36,168 nucleotides of DNA from Nephromyces sp. MM_2019 (Eukaryota > Apicomplexa > Aconoidasida > Nephromycida). The stretch is from positions 1 to 36,168 of the forward strand of contig JADHZB010001752.1 of NCBI GenBank assembly GCA_015657535.1, written 5' to 3'. The notes under the pieces were generated by a model, which saw only the letters and a list, made by a program, of their open reading frames with translations, was not told where the DNA came from and ran no database searches. Positions within the stretch are counted from its first letter, which is position 1. Each line of letters begins with the position of its first letter. A program made the translations under genes and the position numbers. Below, piece after piece: positions 21,501 through 32,800 of this stretch.

Positions 21501-24500
21501 CGCTTTAAGCGGGAAGATGAATGAAAATAGAGGCAGATTTTTGAAAGGTGAAAAACTTCATCATAATAACCTCGTTAATGCAAGTTTTACGCCTTCATCA
21601 TAAAAAAAATGCATTTTCTAAAAGATAGATAATTGAATAATCTGCAGAAAAAGCGAATAAACACGCAAAAAAAGGAGGAAAAAAAAAAAAAGCAAATTAA
21701 GGTCGAGCTAAATAGCTCAAAAGATAGCGTTTGACTGTGCTGTTATGGAGACCCTAAAATTTCACACACTAGGCATTGTTTGCGAATATAGACACACACA
21801 CGCACACACACGTGCACACACTGATTTAGGCGTAATTCTGAAAAGAAGATGTTATCCAAATGATTGGACAAATATTTCGATTGAGTTAAATCAATTTTAT
21901 ATTTAAAAAAAGATAATTGAATACCAATTTTTCATTTTTGTTATTGCTAGGTAGTTTAAAAGAGTTAAAAATGTGTTAATTAGAGCAAGCCACTGATAGA
22001 AACTCTAGGCATTGTGTTAGAGATCTATCATGGATCTAGTGCATTTGGATTTTTTTTCAACCCCAAAACACACGAAGGATTATGCATACCACGTCATGCT
22101 GCAAATTTAATTCCTTCTTCATTTGAATCATCTTTTTGGAGAAACTTTTTCAAAAAACTTGAAACATCTCTGAAAGTCTATCTTCTTATTCTTGATATTA
22201 TTTGGAATTCTTAAAAGTTGCTCACACGTTTATATTTGCCTTTTTGTAGCGTAAAAAGTTTTTCAATAAGAGAAAGAATGAACTAGTTTCGGTAGAAAAG
22301 CACTCAAGAAAAAATGGAAATAGAACAGTGCAGTAGACATGCAGTGTGAAACAAAGAAGCATCAAAATCGCCAATTTATCCTTAATGAAAGTCAAGAAGT
22401 GGGAAAGTGCAAAAAAAAATCTAAAAAAAGAAAAGTTTTCATCAATATTGACAAGGTTAATATTAAGGCGTTACCTGCTTGAATGTAGAGAACAACGCCT
22501 TCTTTATCTGAATCCCTTAGGACACGGAATAAGAAATTGAGGCTTAGCTGCAAAGAAATCTTAAAAAAAGTGCGTAAAGGCAGAAGAAAAAGCAGGAAGA
22601 AGTTGATTCCAACTGAGATAAATGCTGCTTTCCAAAAGTAAAAACATCTGATAAAAAGATCAAATATGTAATGATTTGAAGAATGATATTCTTATCCAAG
22701 CTTAGATCATATGTACCCCAGGAGATAATTCATTTAGATATTGCGAGTCTATTCACTGAAGTTCCGTATACTGTCTTTAAAGCATCAAAAATAAAAAAAG
22801 CTGATTTTTAAAGGTGTGTGTCACTCACTCTCATCATAAATTATAGCTAGGGAGACTTTAAAGACTAATTGGCACCTATTGCTCAAAGAGGTATTTTATA
22901 ATAATTGAAGCAAATAATTTGGGAATTAACGGGAAAAAATTGGAAACTGAATCTCAACGCAGGCTATTTTAATTTTGCAAAATCCTCGCATTCTTTCGAC
23001 AGATACTCATGACCAGCACTAAGCTATGGTTAGGAGGTTTTTGGAAGGGAAAAGATTGTTTTATCAAAATTTTTTCCGGAAGAAAAAACCGGTAATTTTA
23101 AGTATTAACTTAGCAAGCTATGAAGAGCAGCAAAAGGCAAAAACATACATCAAATTTGAGCAAAAATATTTGCATAATACCAGAAAAAAACCTCTGCGAC
23201 ACGTTTGAAGTGGCAGTTCCTTAGTTGCTATTAGCATGAAGATGAAAAGCAAGCGTATATCATTGCTCATAGCGACCAATTCCAAATGACTTCTTTTATG
23301 TCTCTTAGCGCGAGGCAACCAGTTTTTTGTTTATCGGATGGAGGGGAAAAATATAAACACTTTTTCCCTGCTTTCTTGCAGCTTTTCTACAAAGGTTAGA
23401 CCAAAAAACGTCGCTAAAAACAATGCTGAAGATAAAACTCAGCGAAAACTTAACGGAAAAGCCAATCAAAGAATCTAAAATGATTCATTGGAAGCATAAT
23501 ATGCTCTTCCCTGAATTAGTGATCAAGGACTAAGGTTTTGGAACTACAAGATGGGCGGCACCTACAAGAGCAGGCAAGCTGTGTAATAATTACAGCTAAA
23601 GAAAATTCGGCAGCTAACTAGAATAGAGGAATTAAGCATCGGACTATATTATGTCAAAAAAAACACCTTTTCATAAACCCTGGGATATGACAGAAGCATT
23701 GCTTCACGAACAAATTTTTTTTGATGAAGCTACAAGGAAGAAATCAAGTTTGGGCTCTGGGCCAGTAAAACATGCGTCTATCACCATTTTTAAATGAGAG
23801 AGCATAAACTTACATCCGTCAATATACCGGTATCAGGTCCATAAAACTCGTAAAACTTGCGTGAATGAATGCCTCCATCTAGAAGATCATCTAAACTGCG
23901 TGCGGGCAAAAAACCAAAGTGTTTGTAATTAAGGAAGAAGGAGTTGCTTATATGTGCTTACTTGGAGTTTGAAATAATATACTGAAAGCACAACTAAATT
24001 CCATATAGCAAATGCAAACTTAAACAAAAAATTTGTACTTTTATCGCAAAAAGGAATTCCTGGAGAGTTGATTGCTTCCCTTAGAATGCGCTAAGACTTA
24101 GGGAAAGCCAAGCAAGAGATGGAGTGAAACCAACTTTTTTTCTATGAAATTGCTTATTAACCGTTTTCCGGGTCGAAATCAGTGCAGAGCCAATCACCCA
24201 ATAAACTAATGAAATCAAGCAAATCGACAGATTCCGTACACCCAAAGCTAAGAACTACAATCATCTGTACAGCAATACGCAGAAGGTGGACGATAAAAAA
24301 ACTGGCAGCAGATCAGGACTGCTTTATAAATTTTCCAATCAGCGAATTATTAGCGGCAACAAGTTTGCTGAATGTTTGATTCTCAAAGACTGCTGAATAC
24401 ATATTAGTAGATTAGGCATCTGGAAGTGAATTCAGTGACAATCTACAAACAGAATCGTATCTGTATCTTCCGATAAAAAATTCCCAAGAAAAAAAAATCC

Positions 24501-24973
24501 AGCGTTTTATTCTGACAACTCAGGTCTACAGATACGGCACAACAAGTTTCTATGACCCATATCATTCACTCCTTTAAGGCGTCATCCCTGTTTGTTTCGA
24601 TGGGATGGATCAGCATTTTCATGTATGGAAATCAGAATTTGCAGGCTGAGCATTCGTATTACGAAACTATGGATGACCTAAACGGCAGGATCACACAAAA
24701 AGCAAAAAGAGTTCTCCGACATAAAAAATGTTCAGCAACACTATAAAGGCAGTGCTTTGGACCCTACTGTGCCGCTCCAGTAGAAGTCACGGAATGGTGC
24801 TTCTCGTATATATCCAGGAGTTTGACCCCAGAAATGACAGAAAGGTCATCCGGGTAGTCAATCTCATCTGAAGACTCTTCGTCCAAAATGACAGCGTCTT
24901 GCTGCCTTTGTTCATCAAGTTTCCCAAATGCTTCTACCGCACAAGTCAAGCATTCTAATTCCTTGCTGTCCAT
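15547..24973 (-). CDS. RAD51D: RAD51 paralogue, most like RAD51D, with degenerate Walker A
   Basis: RecA/RAD51-family protein, probably a RAD51D-type mediator of homologous recombination in the nucleus. Minus-strand exons: 24973-24768, 23895-23814, 22547-22475, 21015-20948, 20036-19773, 18809-18712, 18581-18476, 16549-16415, 16066-15956, 15744-15705, 15584-15547; 407 codons including TAG, 406 aa. Landmarks: STG then LDDLLDGGI (about 70-78), as in the STG.SLD.LL.GG block; GPDTGILTD (88-96) at the Walker A position; GVVLYIQAG; a strand plus helix at RFRIITVFDWKELIKLLDNI; Walker B-like ILKGIVVDA with D242; ALGRYWIEAPHVQVQIERI (332-350), typical of RAD51D/RAD51 after loop 2; LLTKSPSQPTSRYCHLLLSDG near the end. 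Odd points: Walker A lacks the usual Lys, and about 50 mostly charged residues precede Walker B. Longer than typical RAD51D (about 330 aa). Introns 120-1926 nt. The last short exon is the least certain. Confidence 0.82.
16550..18475. other. Long RAD51D intron 7 with an exon-like plus-strand block
   Basis: 1926-nt AT-rich intron. On the plus strand, a good polypyrimidine-AG acceptor (attttccgcag) ends at 17699. It is followed by an open frame to a TAA at 17862-17864 with protein-like content: EIRGLLANICRSRNFGDLY, then an acidic-basic helix-like stretch EEYDEVTEEVKRLFKVSKKL. I do not recognise it and found no partner exon. It may be a nested small gene, a fragment, or chance. Confidence 0.25.
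21781..21823. repeat. CA-rich microsatellite in RAD51D intron 3
   Basis: Short run of (CA)n with CG interruptions (gacacacacacgcacacacacgtgcacacac). On the minus, sense strand of the RAD51D-like gene it reads as GT repeats, the same orientation bias (GT on the sense strand) seen in the CEBPZ introns. A second GT/CA patch lies in intron 4 at about 20120-20185. Confidence 0.8.
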
Positions 24974-26520
24974 CTTTTAGCATAGAGAGCTCCCTACTGG
25001 TGGAACTTTGACATGTTCGGCAATACTTCAATTACAAAGAGCAAGTATAAGGGGGACCAGTTGAACAAAAATCTGCATTAAATTCGTTAAATCTGAAAAG
25101 AAGCTGCGTTGTGCAGCGCCTTCGCTGCGCTATTTATTTATCAAAGATATTTTCCTCGTGGGATAATCCACACTCCCCATATTTATATGTATATTATGAA
25201 AGAACTTCCAGGGAGCATTGCCCAATTCCGTCGCATGATGGTCCTTCTATTTGATCGTGCAAACAATACAGAATTTCGGGATCAAAGAGGGTTTTTTGAT
25301 GTGTGTGCGTACACCGTGTTTGAATAACGGGGTAGCAGCAGAAAAGAAAAATGAAGGCTACACAAAAATAGTTTTAAGTTTTACAAGAGGGGCAAAGTTT
25401 GGATTTGCTCTAAAGGAAGAAGCCGTATGACATGAATCACTATGGTTCTTAGCGAAAAAATACAAGGTACTCTAATGTCTGCAGTTCTTTGAAATACTGT
25501 TTTTCATGCAGCTCTAGCAGTAACGTCCATGAACAACGGAACAGCAACTGCTTTTACGACTCCTAGCATCAAATCTGAATAGCTCAAACATAATTTGGGG
25601 CCGCACCGATTCAACAACTTTGCAAAGCAAAGCTGCGCTAAGCAATTCTAACAAGGAAATGTACACAGATAACATCTTCTTGCTAGAAAACTACTGTGAT
25701 TAAGACTATAATCAGGAGAAAAAACGCGTTTCTCTGAGCCTGACTGATTTAAGGCTAAGCATATTTTTTTTTATTTTGCATTCCAAGACAGCTTTCATAG
25801 CTGTTTGGAGCAGTCCTCATCTACTGCAACGACGGATACCTTTCATCTTTCACAATGAAGTAATATTTTTTGACTAGAAGAAAATTTAGGTCTCTACTCA
25901 TATATATTTTTTTAAAAGTCAAAAGTAGGAAAAATATTGAATAATGGTGGATTAATCATCATTATAATCCAGACACCGCACAAACTACGCTCGAAAACAT
26001 AGGCATTTAAATCTTCTTGATATAGCGGTACCAGGTCTATATGTTACATTTTGAAGCCTATTCAGGGACCTTTCAAAGCTATTCCAATTTGAGAAACTTA
26101 AAAAAATTACAATGTTTTTGCAGAATATATTCCTTGTTTCCATCCATGTGATTTAATCTGAAGGAGTACTTGCATTGATTCAACTGCTGCGGAAAAAATC
26201 GCTTGAGAGAGGAAGTAAGAAACTCCATAACCAGTTTTTTTTAATATTCAAAGCAGTAATTAATAAAACTATTTCAAATATACAATTTGTCGCAAGAACT
26301 TAAAAGCATAGATCTTAAGGTCACCCGATTGTCCGCAGAAACTAGCAGATCATTACATAAGATGAAAATGAGCACCTTTTTAGGTACCCAGCTCTATGGC
26401 AATCCTATTAGGACGGCCAATAAGAGGATTTTTCTAGTTCACGTTTTATGGCCGTCGCTGCAGAAAAAGAGTGTATGGATGAGCAACTATATCTGCATGC
26501 GTGTGAGTATATTTATACAC

Positions 26521-26640
26521 TTANATATACAGATATATATATATATATATCTACATGGATATACACACTTATCTATACAAGCATATCTANAAANNGTTAT
26601 CTAAACACGCTTATCTACATACGCTTATCTGCACGTTTGC
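26521..26640. repeat. AT dinucleotide tract and tatctaca-type repeats with ambiguous bases
   Basis: A (ta)n run is followed by degenerate units of about 10-15 bases around cttatctacatac. Four N bases occur here (at 26524, 26590, 26594 and 26595), so the assembly is uncertain and unit counts should not be trusted. No coding potential beyond frames produced by the repeat. Confidence 0.85.
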
Positions 26641-27454
26641 ATACATCGTACTAGACTGTTTAAAGGCATAGCAGCTGTTATGCTGGGATATGGATTTTCT
26701 AATGTCTTTAATTATACCATGTTACAACAGGATGGTTTATATAAATTAAGAAGTTTAATTTTGCAGGCTAAAGCATTTCTTGTATATAAGCACACAGTGA
26801 GTTTTCAGTGGGTTTTTACGGCTTGCTAATCTACATTTCTCCAGATATTTTGTCAAAATTATACTCAGAAAGGTGGAAAGTTGGACTTTGATTTCATGTA
26901 GAAAAAAGCTCTCTTTTCTTGTCGGAGTGCACATGTAAAGCGATAGATAAGGTTGGTGTCCACCCTAACAAACTCAAGAAGAAGCACCACTTTTTTATAT
27001 CGAGTGAAACTAGTTAACTTGAAACGTCTTGCATATTTTAATTCCAAAGGAGTGTACCAAAAAATAACACATCTAAGCATCTCAGGCAAAGTAATGTGTG
27101 CTGTTTTCATAAACTGCGAGATAAATATTGATGTTGCCCAAAAGCTTTTGGCTATACTTCTTCCTCAAATTGCTTAGCACCAAAAATTGTTTAGCATCTT
27201 CATTAAACAATCCAACTTCCTCAAACATTTCAGCATCCCCACGCCTCACGTTCATTCTTTAGCACACTACTGTTTACTCTCCCTCTTTCAACAGCCTTTT
27301 GTGCGTGTGCTGCTCATAAAACCGCAAGATGTCAGCTTTCAGACTAACATTCCCAATCACTCTGTAGTTCTTGCCTCCATTTACTAGCGAAAAAAACCAT
27401 TTTCTCAAGGAGAAATGATTTGCATGATAATTATAGCCAAGCCTACCCCCATAC

Positions 27455-27745
27455 ACAGGCACGCGCTCACACACACACATGCATCCACCCATGCGCACGC
27501 ACGAGTACTTTCACTCACACGCACATCCCTAGACAAACATGCCAAAGCACACACATACAATTACACAAACATACACAAACTCCCACACACAAACGTACAC
27601 GACCACCCACGCCTGCCCGCACACTCCTCACACACACAAATTCCGACACAAACAAACTGCGACACACAAACTTCCCGCTCAGACACACGCTCCTACACAC
27701 ACTCCTACACGCGCACACACTCCCACACACTCCCACACACTCGTC
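27455..27745. repeat. CA-rich low-complexity tract
   Basis: About 290 bases of degenerate (CA)n mixed with ccc, tcc and cgc (acacacaaactcccacacac and similar). It creates long open frames rich in Thr-His-Pro on the plus strand and Val-Cys on the minus strand. These have repeat composition and no other protein signal, so I annotate it as repeat and not as CDS. Confidence 0.9.
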
Positions 27746-28208
27746 TAAAGATTGCTACAAAATACCAGCGACGTGTGTATATGTGTTGTAGTAATGTGAC
27801 TCCAAACTGGCTAACCCAGGCGGCGCATCATTTCAGTAAATGCGAGGCTCCTCTTCAACTCGGGCAAAGCTAGCAGAGTACTCAATAGATTGAAGATGGA
27901 GGAGTTTTGCCATTGAAGCTTTCACTACCTTCATATGGAAGAAGAGGAGATTTCGTTTTTGCTGTCATTAACGGGTGAAGGAGATGGAAAAAATATGAAA
28001 ATGACCGTAAGTTTTTAAATTGCCGCTTACTGTTTCATCTCATTTTTTAGCTTATGATATTGCTGGGACTCATGAATTGTATAGGGCAAATGAAGTAGAA
28101 CGTTTTGTGAAGTTAACCATCTAGCTCCGTGGATATTTTATCAAATTTATGAGGACGAAAGCAGCTTATCACGATGAGTGGATATGGTTTCTAGTTTATG
28201 GCTAATGA

Positions 28209-28290
28209 AAGTGTGTGTGTGTGTTGGTGTGTGTGTGTGTGTGGGTGGGTAAGAGTGTGTTGGTGTATGCGGGTGTGTGTATACGTGTTT
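28209..28290. repeat. GT-rich microsatellite
   Basis: Degenerate (GT)n, gtgtgtgtgtgtgttggtgtg and onward, to about 28290. Together with the CA-rich tract at 27455-27745 it forms an inverted complementary pair about 460 bases apart on the plus strand. Confidence 0.85.
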
Positions 28291-29546
28291 TTGTATGTAT
28301 TTTCGCTTGGTTTTTTATGGCGGTACTTGAAAGTTGTCTCGGCACGCAGATATCTGCACGTTGCATTTACAGTAGCGAAGTATGAAAAAGAGGCTAAGCA
28401 TTGCATTAACAGGCATCTTTCGTATCGTGAAGACAATTATTTTTTCATTTTAGACGTTTTCTCCCCCTTTTTTCCTCGTTTCTTCTCTCTTGCTTCTCTC
28501 CGGGACTGCAGAGCTCAAGATTTCAACAAAATTAGCGTGAAGGCTACATTTTTCCTGTTTTTTGGTTATTTTTGCTGCTTTTTCCTAATCTTGATTTGCG
28601 AGTAAATTCTACCGTTTTGTGTGTGTCTTTTCTCCACTGCTTTTGCTCTGGAACTACTTGCTGCTTCATGTTTATTACTTCTATACTTCGTGGTTGGTTA
28701 TGTCTCTTGGATAAAATTGAAGGCTCGATGCTGGTGCATCCCGTTAATTTCTCTAAGAAAGGCAAAGAATTTCCTTAATCTTGCGAAAAATGTGGTTTTT
28801 TCCATAAAAAACCGCAAATTTGCCTTTTTTTTCATGAAAATTATTTATTTTATTTTCTCTTGGTTTTTGGGATTCAAAAGCAGCTAGAAACCTGTTGATT
28901 TCATCACACCCACACGGTGGTGTATGCGATACTTAAAAGCACTGGAAGAATAGAAGAAAAGCAATGGAAACACTGGCAGTTTAGTAATTGAAATTTGCTT
29001 TCCATCTTGAATTTCAGGTAAATTTTTTGTAAAGCGAAGAGCAGGTTTTTCCTCGTTATCATCTTGCCAAGATGCGGTTGATGAATCGAACTAATACTCC
29101 GGTAAAATGCGCAGGAAGAGGGGAAGTTGTTGTGTGGAAGAATGTGTGATGTGTGTGTGCTTGGTAGAAAACAGGATAATTTTTGGTGTCAAAGAGTTTG
29201 CGATTCGCTATGTGTGCTTGGCAGGAAATAGGAGAGGTTTCCTCCAGAAGAAAGCATGAGTTTGTGGGCGTTTGTGATAGAAAAAAGAAAAATTTTTCCT
29301 CCACGACAAAACATGAGCTTTTGTGTGTAGATAAAGCCGTAGAAAATTCCTTCTGGAGTCTTAGCACACACACAGAGCTGATGTGTTCCATGGCTTCCTG
29401 GGCGATGCAAGTCTTTAGTTACAAGCTCTAGCAAATTTAAAGATTTTAACTATTTAAAATAGAGGCTAATACGTATTTCGCATCCTCTTTAGATAGATTA
29501 AGCAGTAATAAAACAATTTTTGCCACTATTTTAACGTTGATGTTGT

Positions 29547-29613
29547 AATGTGTATGTGTGTTGGCATACGTGTGTGTGTTGGCATACGTATATGTGTTGG
29601 CATACCTGTGTAT
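29547..29613. repeat. Short tandem repeat with ttggcatac core
   Basis: Three tandem copies of about 20 bases, each ending in gtgttggcatac followed by g or c, separated by gtgtgt or gtatat. It lies about 220 bases before the first ATG of the CEBPZ-like gene, probably in its promoter or 5' leader. Confidence 0.85.
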
Positions 29614-29831
29614 GCTTCGAGTAGCTACGCTGCAAATGTGCAAACACTCTATTTGGAGTAAAGAGTTCCAATTTTTAAAGTGAAAAACTCCCTTTTCTTC
29701 TTAATTTTCGCTGCTCTTTCACTAGTATTCTCCTTGATTTTTCCTCCTCTAAAGCAGGTTTTAACATAATTTCTCAAGAAAAAGCAGTGTATGTGCGATA
29801 TAGCGGTTGTGATCGCAATCAGCAAGAAGTT

Positions 29832-32800
29832 ATGATGCAGAAGGTAGCTGCAGGTGGTGCTGCTCGGCGTACGGAGACGCTTAAACCGGACAGTTTTCCC
29901 GGCAAATCTCACAAGGGGAAAAAACCTCTTCAGCACACTAAAAAGAGGTTTGCAGGGCAATCTCGCTCGCAAAAACCATCTTTTTGGCTTTCTCAAGGAA
30001 GAAATTCTGATTTTGTGAAGCAGGCAAAAGCCTCACATTTAGGTGAAGGAGTATTGAAGAGAACACGCGTTGCATCTTCTTCCTCAAAAAGCATCTCAAA
30101 ACCCTCGAATCTCAAAGGACATAGAGCAGCTCCCCCCCCCCCTGCTTATACACAAAATCAAGCTTTCCCTCTTCTCTCCCCCCCTCCTCATCAAACTGCT
30201 CAAACACACACTTCAGCCTATAAAGCTCTGCATGCTAGTGTAATAAAGCGTTTTTTAACTCGTAGAGTGATTGATGGTGTGCTTTCTTCGATATCTTCAA
30301 GTGGCACACACAATGAAGCAGGGCTTTCCTCATCTACCCCTCCCTGGTATACTCTTCTGGATGAATCGGTAAAGATAGTGGAATACCCTTTCAGTTCAGA
30401 GACACACACCATCCTTAACTCCTCCCTCGGTGAGAAGGATTCCGCAGAATCCTTAACTGAAGCCCAAAAGCAAAGAAGCAAGGAAGAAAATGTGTGTGCT
30501 TTTCTGAAGAACCAAGAAAAAGCCATTAGTGTGTTGCGTGAGGTTGGTGCAGTAGTATATGAGGAGGTGGTAAGTCGCTTCAAATCGGCTTTTTTAAAGG
30601 AAGCCAAGGATTCTCGCTGGTTGTACTCCGTAGCTTCAGGTTCGCACGGTGTGTTAGAAGCCGGGTCCACTTCAGGAGTGACTAACACTGGGAGAGCTGA
30701 TAGCCTCAGCAGTTTCGCACAGTTTAAGGCTTCCGAGGGTAAGAAACTTAAGATATCTCCCAGTCTGGAGGATGCTAAGAAGTCTTATTCGCTCACCAAG
30801 TCGGCAGCTTCTCAGAAACAGCAGAAAATTCAGAAAAACATCCACAAAACGCCGTTTTCTTCTCATCTTCATGAAGAAGATGCAGAGGAAATGGCATCTT
30901 CCTTGAGGAGGCAGCGTAAAGCAGAATCTTCTCAAAATTCCGAGCAATCAGCTACTCTCAACGATAAGTTAGGAGCTCTAGTACTGCTGATGCAGAGATT
31001 TCCTATAGGAAACGCGCAGCTCGCACTTTCGAGCTTATTGGAGCTTTGCAGGAGGAAAAATAGAAAGGCAGCTCTTTTGGGTATGGAGGCCTTGAAAGAC
31101 TTGTTCTTGGAGGAGCTATTACCAGGGCATAGAAGTTTGAAGTTTTTTCATCAGAGAGTAGAGGAAGCCTTCAGGTCGGGTAACCTCGGAAAGAGAGCAG
31201 AAGCTGCTGATATTGAGGAGGATAGTGTGCTTGGAGGCTCTTTGAGGAGTAGTTTCGTGTTTAAGCTGTTGATGAAGCTTCCGGCAGCTCTTTTCTGTGA
31301 AGATGAGGGTTTGGATTCTCACACACAAGGAGGGGTTACTAGCAGTCTATGGAAGCGAAAGGAGAAGGCATTGAAATTAGAGAATAGTGGGGGGAAGCAG
31401 TGTGGATTAGATGAAGAGAGTGATGCAGGAGATGTGATTATAGAGCCTTTGAAGGTGCTGTTGTTGTGGAGATATGAAGATTTGCTGAAATCAGCCTTTT
31501 TGGAATATGTGAAGGTTGGAGTGAGGGAAGTGGGTGGTGTGTGGGGTGTAGTATATGTTGGGGAGGGTTTGATGTGATGGGAGTGGGGGGGAGGTGGTGT
31601 GTGCATCTGTCTTTCTGTGTGTAGGTGTGTGCATGCGTGGGTATGCATATGTATCCTTCTGTATATATCCGTGTGCGTATGCATCTGTGTGTGTATACGG
31701 CTATCTATCTGTTTGTGGCTGTGTATCAGATTGTATGTTTGTGAACCCCTGTGTGGCTCACTCTTTAGCTCCATTTTATTGCTCCCTTTATGATCCCCTG
31801 TGTGTTACCATCCATCTCTCTGTTTTCCCCTCCTTCACAATCCCCCATTATGTGTGTGTCCCCTTGTTACTTACTCCCTCCTCTCCTTCCTCACCACATT
31901 AGGTACTCTCAGCTGCCCTAAATGATTCGATGTTCTTCTACAAAAGCCGTGTATTATCCCTCCTCTTTGAGCTCCTAAATAACAAACCTGAGCAAGAAAA
32001 AGGCCTTCTTCAAGTGCTTGTGAACAAGTTAGGTGATCCTGAGCAGAAGGTTGCTACGCTAGTCTCTTCTTATCTCGTGAAGATCATTGAGAGGCATTTT
32101 TTGATGAAATCTGTGATCGCCGATTATCTCTCTGAAGCAGTTTGGAGGCATTTTGTGATTTTTTGTAAGCAATCCGCTTCTTCAGGAGGTGTGTGTTATG
32201 AAGATGTGAAAGGAGGAAGAAAGTTGTCGAAGAAATCGATGAAAAGGAAGAAAAAATATCATTTTTCTGGTGAAAAGAGTCTTCAAGCTTTGTTTCCTAT
32301 GCAAAGAGCTTTGCTGTTCTTATCTGATATGCAGTTTAAGAGGTTGGTGTGTGTGTGTGGGGGAGGGAGGAGTGTGTGGAAGGGTAGGTGGAGGAGTAGG
32401 TGTTGGTGTGTGCTGTGTATGTGTGTGTGCTACATATGTGTGCTTATGCTACATAATATGTATATGTGCTACATATCTGTGTGTATGCCTATGCTTGTGT
32501 TAGAGAATGAATTTTTTAAGCTTTAATGATATATTGTAGGCAGAGATATGCACTTAAAAGATTTGTATTCAACAAGAATCGCTAAACTGTTTGAGTTTTG
32601 CTCATTTCGTATGCGTCTCCTTGTTAATCTTCATCTTCAACTTTCATCATACTCAGCTATTACTGCTTTTTGACTTGCTTTCTCTGAATCTTACTTAGGT
32701 TTTCCTGGATTCTCACTTTATTTTTGTCTTCTAAAGGGCGTTTTTTTTTCGCTTTTGCGTTGTCTTCAATTTTTTTTGTTTATAGTTCTTTTCTGTCCTT

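Larger units (their letters stand above)
24974..29831. other. Spacer between divergent RAD51D-like and CEBPZ-like genes, repeat-rich, with unassigned exon-like fragments
   Basis: 4.9 kb between the two divergent start codons; it must contain both promoters. Besides the repeats listed separately, a few short plus-strand blocks look exon-like. 27935-28006 starts with ATG (MEEEEISFLLSLTGEGDG..) and ends at a consensus gtaagt donor; a possible 44-nt intron follows, but the next frame stops soon after. 29037-29100 (VFPRYHLAKMRLMNRTNTP) ends at a gtaaaa donor. A block near 25195-25295 reads LPGSIAQFRRMMVLLFDRA. I could not join these into a gene or name a family. They could be 5' exons of CEBPZ, a separate small gene, or noise. 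Confidence 0.4.

Noticed and set aside
27415..27873. 152-codon plus-strand open frame rich in His, Thr and Pro
   Set aside because: The composition is entirely that of the degenerate CA repeat. The overlapping frames are equally open and there is no protein signal outside the repeat.
30218..30688. 156-codon minus-strand open frame
   Set aside because: It is a shadow of the long CEBPZ first exon on the opposite strand, with no recognisable motif.
31319..31774. 151-codon minus-strand open frame
   Set aside because: It overlaps the end of CEBPZ exon 1 and the GT-rich start of intron 1; its His/Thr-rich half is the complement of the GT tract.
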